A stretch of 64,000 nt of DNA from Streptomyces sp. STR69 (GTDB lineage: Bacteria; Actinomycetota; Actinomycetes; Streptomycetales; Streptomycetaceae), in NCBI RefSeq assembly GCF_024519455.1, contig NZ_JALJRY010000013.1, positions 124,001 to 188,000 of the forward strand. Direction: 5' to 3'. Position numbers and translations under genes: made by a program. Below, in pieces: positions 1 to 8,028 of the stretch. How positions within the stretch are numbered: the stretch's first letter is position 1; every line of letters starts with the position of its first letter. Under the pieces are notes generated by a model. That model was not told the origin of the DNA, searched no databases, and worked only from the letters and a program-made list of their open reading frames with translations.

Positions 1-1
1 C

Positions 2-469
2 GAATCGAGGCTCGGGACCGTGCGATCCGTCAAGCACTTCAAGTCGTCGCTGGGCGGTGGCCTGCCGCCCGTCGGTGCCGACGCCCCGCGCACCCCCTTC
101 GTGGTGGTGGACGGTGCGCCCGCCGACGAGTGGGTCATCGATGTGGCGCTGGTCAACGCCGGGCCGACCAACCTGGAGATCATCCGCCCGGTCGGCGGCG
201 CGGTCGACCTCTATCGCGGCGCCGTCCGGCCCGGGGAACCGGCGACGCTGCATCATCTGGGCTTCCGCGTCGACGACTTCGACGAGGCGACCGCGATCGT
301 CGCCGCGAGCGGCAGGACCTGGAAGCAGTTCGGGGACAGCGGTGGCATCCGTTTCGGCTACCTCGACATGACGGCCGAACTGGGCCACTACGTCGAGGTC
401 ATGGAGCTGGACGAGGCATCCGCCCAGGGGTTCGCCCACCTTGAGGCCGCGTCCAACGCGGGCCGGTGA
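2..469 (+). CDS. VOC (glyoxalase/extradiol dioxygenase fold) protein, 5' end outside window
   Basis: The reading frame is open to the left edge, so this is the C-terminal part of a longer protein; a GTG at 20 falls in mid-domain and is unlikely to be the start. The pattern is that of the vicinal-oxygen-chelate fold: a hydrophobic strand around VALVNAGPTNLEIIRPVG with a possible metal-ligand Glu, then HHLGFRVDDFDEA, and a final strand ending HYVEVMEL with another possible Glu ligand. Such proteins act as isomerases, lyases or ring-cleavage dioxygenases on small cytoplasmic substrates. The stop lies 32 bases before the next start, so it probably shares a transcript with the KstD-like gene and may act on the same compound. 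The exact reaction cannot be deduced. Confidence 0.7.
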   Translation, partial: ESRLGTVRSVKHFKSSLGGGLPPVGADAPRTPFVVVDGAPADEWVIDVALVNAGPTNLEIIRPVGGAVDLYRGAVRPGEPATLHHLGFRVDDFDEATAIVAASGRTWKQFGDSGGIRFGYLDMTAELGHYVEVMELDEASAQGFAHLEAASNAGR

Positions 470-501
470 CAAGGGCATTCGGGATCGGGAGAGGAAACGT
501 C

Positions 502-2091
502 ATGAGCGACGAAGGCACAGCCGATTCCTACGACGTCATCGTCGTCGGTTCGGGCGCGGGGCTCGTCGGCGCGTACGCGGCGGCCTCCCGCGGGCTCCGT
601 ACGCTGGTCATCGAGAAGACGGAGTACGTCGGCGGGACCACGGCCTATTCGGGCGCCGGGATCTGGCTGCCCGGCAACGCGGCCGAGCAACGCGCCGGGA
701 TCGAGGACGGTCCCGATGTCGCGCGTCCCTATCTCGACGCGATCGTCGGCGACGACTCGCCGGCCTCGTTGCGGGAGGCCTTCCTGGAGGCGGGGCCCGT
801 CCTGATCGACGAGTTGGAGCGGAATCCACGGTTCGGCCAGTTCGTCTGGCAGGGCGTGCCCGACTACTTCGCGGGACGGCCGGGGAGTCTGCCGCAGGGG
901 CGTACCGTCTTCCCCCCGGACCTCGACCGGTCCGAACTCGGCGCGCTGGAACCGCTGGTGCGCAGGCCGCTGTGGACGGAACGCTGGGGTGTCGAGGTCG
1001 GCCCGAGGATGATCGGCGGGCAGGCCCTGATCGGCCGGGCGCTGCTGGCCTTCATGGAGACCGGCAACGGCACCGTGCGCACGAACACCGGGATGTCGCG
1101 TCTCCTCGTCGAGGACGGCACGGTCGTCGGCGTCGAGGCCCTGAGCGAGGGCGAGCCGGTGACGTTCCGCGCCCGCCGGGGCGTACTGCTCGCGGCCGGC
1201 GGCTACGAGCGGAACGGCCCGCTGCGTGAGCGGTTCCAGCCCGGAGTCACCGACGAGTGGACCCAGGGCTGCCCTGGCAACACCGGCGACGCCCTCGTCG
1301 CGGGCATGGACATCGGCGCCGCGACCGACCTGCTCGACGAGTCGTGGTACGCACCCGGACTCGTCGTGCCCGACACCCGCCCGGTGTTCTACACGTCGGT
1401 CTGGAGCGGTATTTGGGTCAACGCGGCGGGACAGCGCTACATGAACGAGCGTCTCCCCTACGACCGCGCCGGCCACGAGATGCTCAAGGCGCACAGGTCG
1501 TCGGGCGTGTCGCACCTGCCGACGCACTGGGTGTTCGACCAGCGCCAGCTCGACAACAGGAGGGCGTTCGCCGGGCTGCCGGTCGCGCCGCAGGTTCCTG
1601 GCTGGTTCGACGTCGAGAAGTTCCTGGCCGCCGGTGTGTTGAAGCGGGCCGACTCGCTGGAGGAGCTGGCGGAGCTGATCGCGGTGCCTCCTGGCGCGCT
1701 CACCGAGAGCGTCGAGCGGTTCAACGGCTATGCCCGGGGCGGCAAGGACGAGGAGTTCGGTCGCGGTGAGGATCCCTGGGACCTGATGATCACGCACATG
1801 GCGGGGTCCCACACCGACGGGCCCAACCCCTGTCTCGGGGTGATCGACAAGGCGCCGTTCTACGCGGCCTCGATCGTGCTGTCCGACCTGGGCACCAAGG
1901 GCGGTCTCAAGACCGACGACCACGCGCGCGTGCTGCGCCCCGACGGCTCGGTGATCACCGGTCTGTACGCGTCCGGGAACACGATGGCGCCGATGTCCGG
2001 CCGGATCTACCCGGGCGCGGGCGGCCCCGTGGGTTCGTCGATGGCGTTCTCCTACATCGCCGCCGTCGACATGGCCGACGAGAGCCGATAG
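502..2091 (+). CDS. FAD-dependent dehydrogenase, 3-ketosteroid-delta1-dehydrogenase (KstD)/fumarate-reductase-like
   Basis: This 529-residue flavoprotein starts at ATG 502 behind GAGGAAACGTC; an upstream in-frame start at 466 would overlap the preceding gene and has no ribosome site. The N-terminus has a dinucleotide-binding GSGAGLVGAYAA motif, followed by EKTEYVGGTTAYSGAGIW, typical of the KstD/flavocytochrome c fumarate reductase family. Near the C-terminus GTKGGLKTDDHARVL and LYASGNTMAP match the conserved FAD-binding end, and length fits the family. KstD enzymes introduce a 1,2 double bond into 3-ketosteroids; relatives act on other cyclic ketones and enoates, so the substrate is open. 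The neighbouring Rieske oxygenase components support a ring-compound catabolic role. A strong hairpin follows the stop. Confidence 0.8.
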   Translation: MSDEGTADSYDVIVVGSGAGLVGAYAAASRGLRTLVIEKTEYVGGTTAYSGAGIWLPGNAAEQRAGIEDGPDVARPYLDAIVGDDSPASLREAFLEAGPVLIDELERNPRFGQFVWQGVPDYFAGRPGSLPQGRTVFPPDLDRSELGALEPLVRRPLWTERWGVEVGPRMIGGQALIGRALLAFMETGNGTVRTNTGMSRLLVEDGTVVGVEALSEGEPVTFRARRGVLLAAGGYERNGPLRERFQPGVTDEWTQGCPGNTGDALVAGMDIGAATDLLDESWYAPGLVVPDTRPVFYTSVWSGIWVNAAGQRYMNERLPYDRAGHEMLKAHRSSGVSHLPTHWVFDQRQLDNRRAFAGLPVAPQVPGWFDVEKFLAAGVLKRADSLEELAELIAVPPGALTESVERFNGYARGGKDEEFGRGEDPWDLMITHMAGSHTDGPNPCLGVIDKAPFYAASIVLSDLGTKGGLKTDDHARVLRPDGSVITGLYASGNTMAPMSGRIYPGAGGPVGSSMAFSYIAAVDMADESR

Positions 2092-2108
2092 GCACGAGGA
2101 ATACGCTC

Positions 2109-2145
2109 AACTCCCGCCCGAAGACGGTCTCTTCGGGCGGGAGTT
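2109..2145. terminator. Bidirectional rho-independent-type hairpin
   Basis: A perfect 16-bp inverted repeat (2109-2124 and 2130-2145) with a 5-base loop lies between the convergent KstD-like and ferredoxin-reductase genes. No long T-run follows, as is usual in actinomycetes, but position and stem strength argue for a shared terminator. Confidence 0.85.
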
Positions 2146-2154
2146 GCGGCGTGT

Positions 2155-3138
2155 TCAGGCGGACTCGGTGGAGTGCCCGGGGAACAGGGACAACGCGGGG
2201 TCCAGGGCGACGGCCGCGTTGTTGACCGCGGTCGCGACCTCCCCGAAGCCGACCGACATCAGGCGGACCTTGCCGGGGTACGCGGTGACGTCACCGGCGG
2301 CGTAGATCCGCTCGACCGTGGTGCGCATCCTGGTGTCGACGACGATCGTGCGCCGCTCCAGTGCGACGCCCCAGTCGGCCAGGGGTCCGAGGTTGCTGAC
2401 GAAGCCGAGCGCGGCCACGACCGCGTCCACCTTCAGGACCCGGGGCTCGGTCTCCCCGTCGACCCTCAAGTGCGCCTGGCGCAGCCGGTCGTCGCCGACC
2501 AGGGTCTCCACCTGGGCGTTGGTGACGATACCGACCCCGCACTCGTGCAGTTCGCGGACGCTCGCCGCGTGCGCCCGGAACGTGCCGCGGCGGTGGACGA
2601 GGGTCACCGAGCGGGCCACCGGGTGCAGGGCGAGGGCCCAGTCGACGGCGCTGTCCCCGCCGCCGACGACGAGGACGTCACGGTCGGTGTGTTCGGCCGG
2701 GTCGGGGACGAAGTAGCTCAGTCCCCGGTCGAGGAACTCCTCGCCGGCCGGGAGGGTCCGCGGGGTGAACGTGCCGATCCCGGCGGTCAGTACGACCGCT
2801 CCGGCGTCGACCGTGACGCCGTCGGAGAGGGTGACCTGCGGGCGCCCCTCGGGCGAGCGGGCGAGGCCGACCGCCTGGCGGCCCAGGAGATACGTCGGGT
2901 CGAAGGCGTCGGCCTGGTCCTTGAGGGCGGTGACGACGTCGCGGCCACGGGTGCCGGGGACGGCGGCGATGTCACGGATCTCCTTCTCCGGGTAGAGCGC
3001 GGTGATCTGGCCGCCGCACTGCGGCAGCGCGTCGACCAGGACGGTCCGCAGCCCGCGGAAGCCCGCGCAGTAGGCGCCGTAGAGCCCGATCGGGCCGGCG
3101 CCGACGATGAGGATGTCTGTGGTCACGGTCTCGGCCAC
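2155..3138 (-). CDS. Ferredoxin--NADP+ reductase, thioredoxin-reductase-like type
   Basis: The 327-residue protein starts at GTG 3138 behind CAGGAGGCCGGCCC. It has an N-terminal FAD motif GAGPIGLYGAYCAGFRG, a central NAD(P)H motif VVGGGDSAVDWA and the C-terminal flavin motif IYAAGDV. It resembles thioredoxin reductase but the expected redox-active CxxC is absent, which is characteristic of the TrxR-like ferredoxin/flavodoxin reductases (YumC type). It would pass electrons from NADPH to ferredoxin in the cytoplasm. It is divergent from the ferredoxin gene at 3412, and the Rieske oxygenase gene follows that, so it is the likely reductase of that system. Confidence 0.85.
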   Translation of the reverse strand: MAETVTTDILIVGAGPIGLYGAYCAGFRGLRTVLVDALPQCGGQITALYPEKEIRDIAAVPGTRGRDVVTALKDQADAFDPTYLLGRQAVGLARSPEGRPQVTLSDGVTVDAGAVVLTAGIGTFTPRTLPAGEEFLDRGLSYFVPDPAEHTDRDVLVVGGGDSAVDWALALHPVARSVTLVHRRGTFRAHAASVRELHECGVGIVTNAQVETLVGDDRLRQAHLRVDGETEPRVLKVDAVVAALGFVSNLGPLADWGVALERRTIVVDTRMRTTVERIYAAGDVTAYPGKVRLMSVGFGEVATAVNNAAVALDPALSLFPGHSTESA

Positions 3139-3411
3139 GGGCCGGCCTCCTGGGTGTGGTGGGCGGGGTGCTCCGGCGACGGCCGTGAGGCGGGCGGTGG
3201 GCGGCGGTGACGCACGTCGCCCCCGCGTCGGCCGGTCGAGTGTAGGAGGCGTCCGACCAGGGGCGTCGGCGCCGGTCCCGGTTGATGGGACGGTCGGTGG
3301 ACGGTCCGGGGCGCCGCGTGGAGAGTCGTTCTCACCGCCACCGCGACGACGGGCCGACGCCCGTTCGCCCTGTGGTGCTGGGAGCTTTTCGTGGACGAGG
3401 AGGCAGGGCCC

Positions 3412-3693
3412 GTGAGCGATGAGGTGCGGGTGTGGATCGATCAGAAGCTGTGCACGGGTGACGGTCTGTGCACCCAGTACGCCCCCGATGTCTTCGAGTT
3501 CGGCGACGACGGGCTGGCCTACGTCAAGGACGCCCCCGACGGGGAGTTGCTGACGCCGGAGGGCGCACAGGCCGATGTGTCGGAGCGGCTGCGCCTGGAC
3601 GTGATCGACGCCGCCGACGAGTGCCCTGGCAACTGCATCCACGTGGTGCGGCGCGCCGACGGGGCCGAGGTCGCCGGGCCCGACGCCGGCTGA
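3412..3693 (+). CDS. 3Fe-4S-type ferredoxin
   Basis: GTG 3412 with GAGGAGG eight bases upstream is the preferred start; GTG 3391 would add seven residues. The 93-residue protein has Cys14-x5-Cys20 in CTGDGLC followed by APDVFEFGDDGLAYV, then Cys71-Pro and Cys75 near the C-terminus. This is the layout of the small acidic single-cluster ferredoxins that serve cytochrome P450 and Rieske oxygenases in actinomycetes. The Rieske oxygenase gene begins 58 bases downstream on the same strand and a ferredoxin reductase lies divergently, so it probably shuttles electrons between them. Cluster type (3Fe versus 4Fe) is inferred from the cysteine spacing only. Confidence 0.88.
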   Translation: MSDEVRVWIDQKLCTGDGLCTQYAPDVFEFGDDGLAYVKDAPDGELLTPEGAQADVSERLRLDVIDAADECPGNCIHVVRRADGAEVAGPDAG

Positions 3694-3751
3694 TCTCACC
3701 TTGCGGCCCGCTGGAGCCGTACACGTATGTCGAGTGGAGGAGTGGTGATCG

Positions 3752-5179
3752 GTGTCTGCCGTGGTTGAGCCCCAAGTGGACCGTCGTGTCCCGTGGTTCG
3801 AGGGTGATGTGCCGGCCGAGAAGGTCCCGGAGAAGTACCGGCTTTCGCGTGCGTTCGTGCCCAAGGCCCGTTATCTGGACCCCGAGTTCCTCAAGCTGGA
3901 GCTGGAGAAGGTGTTCACGCGGGCCTGGCTGATGGCCTGCCGGCTGGAGGAACTGCCGGGTGTCGGCTGTTTCGTCGAGTACGAGATCGGTGGTCATTCG
4001 ATCCTGGTCGTGCGGGAGGGCAAGGACTCGGTCCGGGCCTATTTCAACGCGTGCCGGCATCGCGGTACGCGGCTGGCGCGCGGCCGGGGCCGGGTCGGTT
4101 CGCTCATCTGCCCGTTCCACGGCTGGCGTTGGAACCTGGACGGTTCGATCAGGCTGGTGCTGGACCGTGAGGAGTTCGTGCCGCGTTCGGACGACGACCT
4201 CGGTCTGGTGCAGGTGCGGGCGGAGCAGTGGGGCGGGTTCGTGTTCATCAACATGGACCCGGACGCGAAACCGCTGCTCGAATACCTCGACCCGATACCG
4301 CGGATCTTCGCGCCGTTCCAGTTCGAGAACATGCGGTACCGGTGGCACAAGAGCGTGCTGCTGCCGTGCAATTGGAAGACGGCGCTGGACGGGTTCCTCG
4401 AGGCCTATCACGTGGCGGGGACGCATCCGCAGCTGTACCGCTTCGACAAGTCGAACACCAACATCGCCTCGATGAAGGAACTCGAGAACCGGATGTGGGC
4501 GCCGACGACCGTGTACGAGCGGCACGCGCACTATTCGAGTGTCGGCCCGAAGAAGAAGGACACCGCCAAGGACCCGGCCAACCGGGGCACGGGGGGCGTG
4601 ACCGACGAGCGGCTGAGCGTCGCGCTGAGCGTGCAGTACATCGCCGACGACATGCGCGGTCTGGAGAACGAGCGGAGCTGGCGGGCAGCCGAGGCGCTGA
4701 AGACGGCGGACGTGCCGGAGGGGATGACCGCCGGTCAGTACTACCTCCAGCTGTACAAGGAGTTGTCGCTCGCCGAGGGCTACGACTGGCCGGAGATCAC
4801 GCCCCAGCAGTGGGCGGAGGCCGGTACGGCGTGGAACGTGTTCCCGAACACGATCCTGCTGCCCAACCAGGGTTCGGTGTTCGGCTACCGGGCGCGGCCC
4901 GACGGACTCGACCCGGACAGCTGCATCTTCGAGATCTTCAGCCTGGACCAGGTCCCCGTCGCCGACTACGACAAGAAGCGGGACTTCCAGCCCCAGTTCT
5001 TCGAGGACTTCCGTGAGGCCGACCTCGGCGAGATCTTCACCCAGGACCTGATGAACGCCAAGGAGGTGACCGTGGGCATGCACTCCCCCAGCTTCGACGG
5101 CCACCGGCTGAGCGAGGACCAGGAGATGACCATCTACAACCATCACCGCGTCGCCGACCGGTTCCTCTGGACGGACTGA
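3752..5179 (+). CDS. Rieske non-heme iron ring-hydroxylating oxygenase, alpha subunit
   Basis: The 475-residue protein starts at GTG 3752 behind GGAGGAGTGG. The Rieske [2Fe-2S] ligands are Cys101-x-His103 (CRHRG) and Cys120-x2-His123 (CPFHGW), with the family's 16-residue spacing. The catalytic-domain facial triad shows His220 and His225 in EAYHVAGTH. The residue that bridges Rieske and catalytic centres, usually Asp in aromatic dioxygenases such as naphthalene dioxygenase, is Glu217 here, as in carnitine-monooxygenase-like members. There is no beta-subunit gene nearby, suggesting an alpha-only oligomer. Electrons should come from the adjacent ferredoxin and reductase. It probably mono- or dioxygenates a ring or N-alkyl compound; the substrate is not readable from sequence. 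Confidence 0.88.
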   Translation: MSAVVEPQVDRRVPWFEGDVPAEKVPEKYRLSRAFVPKARYLDPEFLKLELEKVFTRAWLMACRLEELPGVGCFVEYEIGGHSILVVREGKDSVRAYFNACRHRGTRLARGRGRVGSLICPFHGWRWNLDGSIRLVLDREEFVPRSDDDLGLVQVRAEQWGGFVFINMDPDAKPLLEYLDPIPRIFAPFQFENMRYRWHKSVLLPCNWKTALDGFLEAYHVAGTHPQLYRFDKSNTNIASMKELENRMWAPTTVYERHAHYSSVGPKKKDTAKDPANRGTGGVTDERLSVALSVQYIADDMRGLENERSWRAAEALKTADVPEGMTAGQYYLQLYKELSLAEGYDWPEITPQQWAEAGTAWNVFPNTILLPNQGSVFGYRARPDGLDPDSCIFEIFSLDQVPVADYDKKRDFQPQFFEDFREADLGEIFTQDLMNAKEVTVGMHSPSFDGHRLSEDQEMTIYNHHRVADRFLWTD

Positions 5180-5201
5180 CCCGTCCGACGTCCGATCCGT
5201 G

Positions 5202-5225
5202 GTCCCGGCTCCCAGGAGCCGGGAC
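5202..5225. terminator. Hairpin between convergent genes
   Basis: An 11-bp perfect inverted repeat with only two central bases between the arms (loop of four or more in practice) sits between the ends of the Rieske gene and the first cupin gene. It is positioned to terminate both transcripts. Confidence 0.7.
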
Positions 5226-5242
5226 ACGATCGTGTCGGCGAC

Positions 5243-5713
5243 CTACCGCCGGACCCAGCCGACGTCGTGCCAGTACGTCTCCAACTCCCGCACCGGCTTG
5301 GGCCAGGTCTCGATGTAGGTGACACCCTCGGGTCCCGCCGTCATCGTGTACGGCGTGCCGGCCCGGCTGAGGAACACGTCCCCCGGACCCACCCGCACGG
5401 TCTGCGGCTCGCCCGACTCGTAGTGCTCGATGTGGTACTCACCGGCGAAGACGAAGAGCATCTCGTCGACGTTGTGGTGGTGCCGGGGCACCGTGAAGTT
5501 CGGGCGCACGCGCAGCGGGTTGCGGTTGAAGCGCGGTATGTCGATCGGCTTCGTGGTCACCCACATCGCGCCGTCGAACGTCGCCGCGAAGTCCACGGGC
5601 GCGTCCCGCAGCAGACCGCCGTCGTTCCAGAAGTACTGCGGATGGCCCTGCTGCTCCAGGCCCATGGGAACCCAGTCCGCGTCTTCCACCAGATCACCGA
5701 ATGTAAGAGTCAC
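5243..5713 (-). CDS. Small cupin-domain protein (paralogue A)
   Basis: A single cupin barrel of 156 residues. Start GTG 5713 was chosen because the product then aligns end to end with the paralogue at 5861; GTG 5740 would add nine residues and neither has a clear ribosome site. Cupin motif 1 is complete (PRHHHNVDEMLFVFAGEYH, giving His, His and Glu metal ligands). In motif 2 the usual His is Tyr (RAGTPYTMTAG), so the metal site would have three ligands or use another residue. It may be a dioxygenase, isomerase or ligand-binding protein linked to the adjacent oxygenase pathway. Confidence 0.75.
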   Translation of the reverse strand: MTLTFGDLVEDADWVPMGLEQQGHPQYFWNDGGLLRDAPVDFAATFDGAMWVTTKPIDIPRFNRNPLRVRPNFTVPRHHHNVDEMLFVFAGEYHIEHYESGEPQTVRVGPGDVFLSRAGTPYTMTAGPEGVTYIETWPKPVRELETYWHDVGWVRR

Positions 5714-5860
5714 GCGGCGACCGTACGCACGGCCGGACACGGTGTCGTCGGAAGGTTCCGCTCATCGGGACCCGCCCGCCGGGGGCTGCGATCCCGGCTC
5801 CGGTCCCGGCCAACGGGATTCACGCATGACACGCCAGACCCCGGTCCCCAGTATCGGGGC

Positions 5861-6328
5861 ATGGGAATCGAGTTCTTCAATCTGCTGTCGGACGAGGGCT
5901 GGATCGAGCTGCCGGTCGACCAGTCCGCTCCCACGTATCTGTGGAGCGAGGGCGGTCTCCTGGCCGATGCGCCGGTCGACATGGAGCAGACCTTCAAAGG
6001 GAACATGTGGTGGTCGACGAAGGTGGACCCGTCGTTCAATCTGAACGGCCTGCGGTGCGCAGCGAACTTCGCGGTCCCCCGCCACCATCACAACCTCGAC
6101 GAGTTGATCATCGTCTTCGGCGGTGAGTTCCACGTCGACTGGGGCAAGGACGGGGAAGAGGGCAGCCGGACCATCGGTCCGGGCGAGTTCTGGATCAGCG
6201 AGGCCGGAACCCCCTATCTCATGACGGCCGGACCGGAGGGCGTCACCTACGTCGAGACCTGGCCCGAGCCGATGGAGAACCTTGAGACGTACTGGCACGA
6301 CGCGGGCTGGGTGCACCGCGGCCACTGA
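5861..6328 (+). CDS. Small cupin-domain protein (paralogue B)
   Basis: This 155-residue cupin starts at ATG 5861, is divergent from paralogue A and closely resembles it over the whole length: GGLLADAPVDM versus GGLLRDAPVDF, RHHHNLDE versus RHHHNVDE, and the near-identical end LETYWHDAGWV. Motif 1 keeps both His and the Glu; motif 2 again has Tyr instead of His (EAGTPYLMTAG). The conserved replacement in both copies suggests a family property rather than decay. The 147-base gap between the two genes must hold both promoters. The function is unknown, but the context is catabolic. Confidence 0.75.
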   Translation: MGIEFFNLLSDEGWIELPVDQSAPTYLWSEGGLLADAPVDMEQTFKGNMWWSTKVDPSFNLNGLRCAANFAVPRHHHNLDELIIVFGGEFHVDWGKDGEEGSRTIGPGEFWISEAGTPYLMTAGPEGVTYVETWPEPMENLETYWHDAGWVHRGH

Positions 6329-6708
6329 CCAGCCCACCCGCATATTTCGGCCCCTCATTCCAGGCGTGATGCCGGAAGAGGGGCCGACTGCATGGACAAG
6401 TCCCGTACGACCCATTCCAGCGTGACGCAATTACGTATACTCTTCTTGCTTGCGGCTGGTCCTTGCGGGGATCGGCTGTCCCTCTCCCCGCATCGGAGCA
6501 GGGTCCGTCTCGTCGCCGGTCGTGAAGTCCTCGGCAAGCCCTCGGCACGCCGGCCGGCATGGTCTGCCGCGGCGCCCGGCCCTCGTGCCGTTCGACCTCC
6601 ACTCGCGGCTCTCTCTTCACTTTCTCGGACGGCAGCGCCGCCGCACGGCGCCGCCGGTCGCTGATCGCAGCGAGTGCCGGGCACTCGCCGACACGTTGGG
6701 ACGCAGAC
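6329..6708 (+). promoter_or_regulatory. 380-base gap upstream of transporter operon with candidate promoter
   Basis: No convincing gene is present. A TATACT hexamer at 6436-6441 is a good -10 match in an AT-richer patch, but the bases 17 upstream (CATTCC) are a poor -35. If used, it would give a leader of about 260 bases before the lipoprotein gene. The short open frame from 6392 has no ribosome site or recognisable family. Confidence 0.3.
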
Positions 6709-7983
6709 ATGATCGAGTCGGTCGGACGAGCCATTTCCTCACCCAGGTCACGCGCGTCGGTCGCGCTGGTGTCGGCCACGCTCCTGCTCGCGGGCTGCGG
6801 CAGCGGCGGTGACGGCGCCACCACCGCCGCGGACAGCACGAAAGTCCCGGCCGCACTGGCGAGCGCCTTCCCCGGGAAGAAGGCCACCGGCGCACCGGTC
6901 AGGATCGGCCTCATCACCAACGAGGGCGGCTCCGCCATCAGCCAGCCCGAGACCAGGGAAGCCGCCCAGGCTGCCATGAAGTACGCCAACGCCAACCTCG
7001 GCGGGATCGCGGGCAGGCCCGTCGAACTCACGGTCTGCAAGACGAAGGAGGAACCGGCGACGGCCCGGGACTGCGCGAACCAGATGGTCGAGCAGAAGGT
7101 CGACGCGGTGGTCCTGACCAGCAGCGGTCTGGGTGACTCGATGGTGCCGATCGTGACGAAGGCCGGCATTCCCTGGGCGACCGCCATCGCCGCGAGCAAC
7201 TCCGAGGGCACCACGCCCAACGCCTTCTCCTGGACGGGCGGTTTCCCGACGACCATGACGTCGATGGCCGCGTACGCGAAGGAGAAGGGGTACAAGAAGG
7301 TCGCCGCGTTCGTGATCGACGCACCGGCCGCGGTCAGCGGGATCGAGGCCATCGGCAAGCCCGTCTTCGCCAGGGCGGGTATCGGCCTCCAGGTCGTGAC
7401 GGTGGCCGCGGGCACCCCGGACGCGTCTCCGCAGGTGAGCGCCGCGCTGCGGAACAAGCCCGACGCCGTCGCCGTCGTGGCGGATCCGACCGTGTGCACC
7501 TCCGTGCTCCAGGCCATGGGCACCCTCGGCGCCGGCATCGCCCGGATGACCGTCCAGTCGTGCGTGTCCCCGGAGGTCGTACAGGCGGTGGGCGCGGGCA
7601 TGGACGGCGTCCAGGTCTTCAGCAGTTTCGACGTCGCCGGCAACGACCCGGAGGCCCAGCTCTTCCGGCAGGTGATGAAGGAGTACAGCCCCGACACCCC
7701 CACCCAGGGCTACGCGGCGGTCGGCTACCAGGGCGTGCTGGGCCTGGTGCGCGCCCTGCACGGACTGACCGGCACGGTCTCGGCGAAGACGATCACGGCG
7801 GCGCTGCGCACGGCGAAGGACGTCGTACTGCCGGCCGGCCACGGCATCACCTTCAGCTGCGACTCCAAAGCGGTACCCGGACTGCCCGCGGCCTGCTCGG
7901 CGAAGGAGGTCACCGGCACGGTGTCCGACGGCAAGTTGGGGCAGTTGCGGGTCGTCGATCCCAGCTCGTTGTTCGCGCGCTAG
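6709..7983 (+). CDS. ABC transporter substrate-binding lipoprotein, branched-chain amino acid (Peripla_BP_6) type
   Basis: The 424-residue precursor begins at ATG 6709. Its signal peptide ends in lipobox LLAGC with Cys30, so the mature protein is a membrane-anchored extracellular lipoprotein. After a Ser/Thr/Ala-rich linker, VRIGLITNEGG begins the type I periplasmic-binding fold, with ETREAAQAAMKYANANLGG typical of LivJ/K-like receptors. Relatives bind branched-chain amino acids, amides, urea or aromatic acids. The permease/ATPase genes follow 45 bases downstream. Proximity to the oxygenase genes suggests the ligand could be the catabolised compound, but that is inference. Confidence 0.88.
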   Translation: MIESVGRAISSPRSRASVALVSATLLLAGCGSGGDGATTAADSTKVPAALASAFPGKKATGAPVRIGLITNEGGSAISQPETREAAQAAMKYANANLGGIAGRPVELTVCKTKEEPATARDCANQMVEQKVDAVVLTSSGLGDSMVPIVTKAGIPWATAIAASNSEGTTPNAFSWTGGFPTTMTSMAAYAKEKGYKKVAAFVIDAPAAVSGIEAIGKPVFARAGIGLQVVTVAAGTPDASPQVSAALRNKPDAVAVVADPTVCTSVLQAMGTLGAGIARMTVQSCVSPEVVQAVGAGMDGVQVFSSFDVAGNDPEAQLFRQVMKEYSPDTPTQGYAAVGYQGVLGLVRALHGLTGTVSAKTITAALRTAKDVVLPAGHGITFSCDSKAVPGLPAACSAKEVTGTVSDGKLGQLRVVDPSSLFAR

Positions 7984-8028
7984 TCGAAGCAGCGGTGGTC
8001 GGAGCAACCGGGAGGGACGGTCTCGCCG

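Noticed and set aside
388..1923. Long minus-strand open frames opposite the KstD-like gene
   Set aside because: They are antisense shadows produced by high GC; composition is Arg/Pro/Gly-rich with no family motifs and no ribosome site, whereas the plus-strand gene has clear FAD motifs.
6392..6664. 90-residue plus-strand open frame between cupin B and the lipoprotein gene
   Set aside because: No ribosome site, no recognisable domain, and strongly Arg/Pro/Ala-rich composition typical of non-coding GC-rich DNA.
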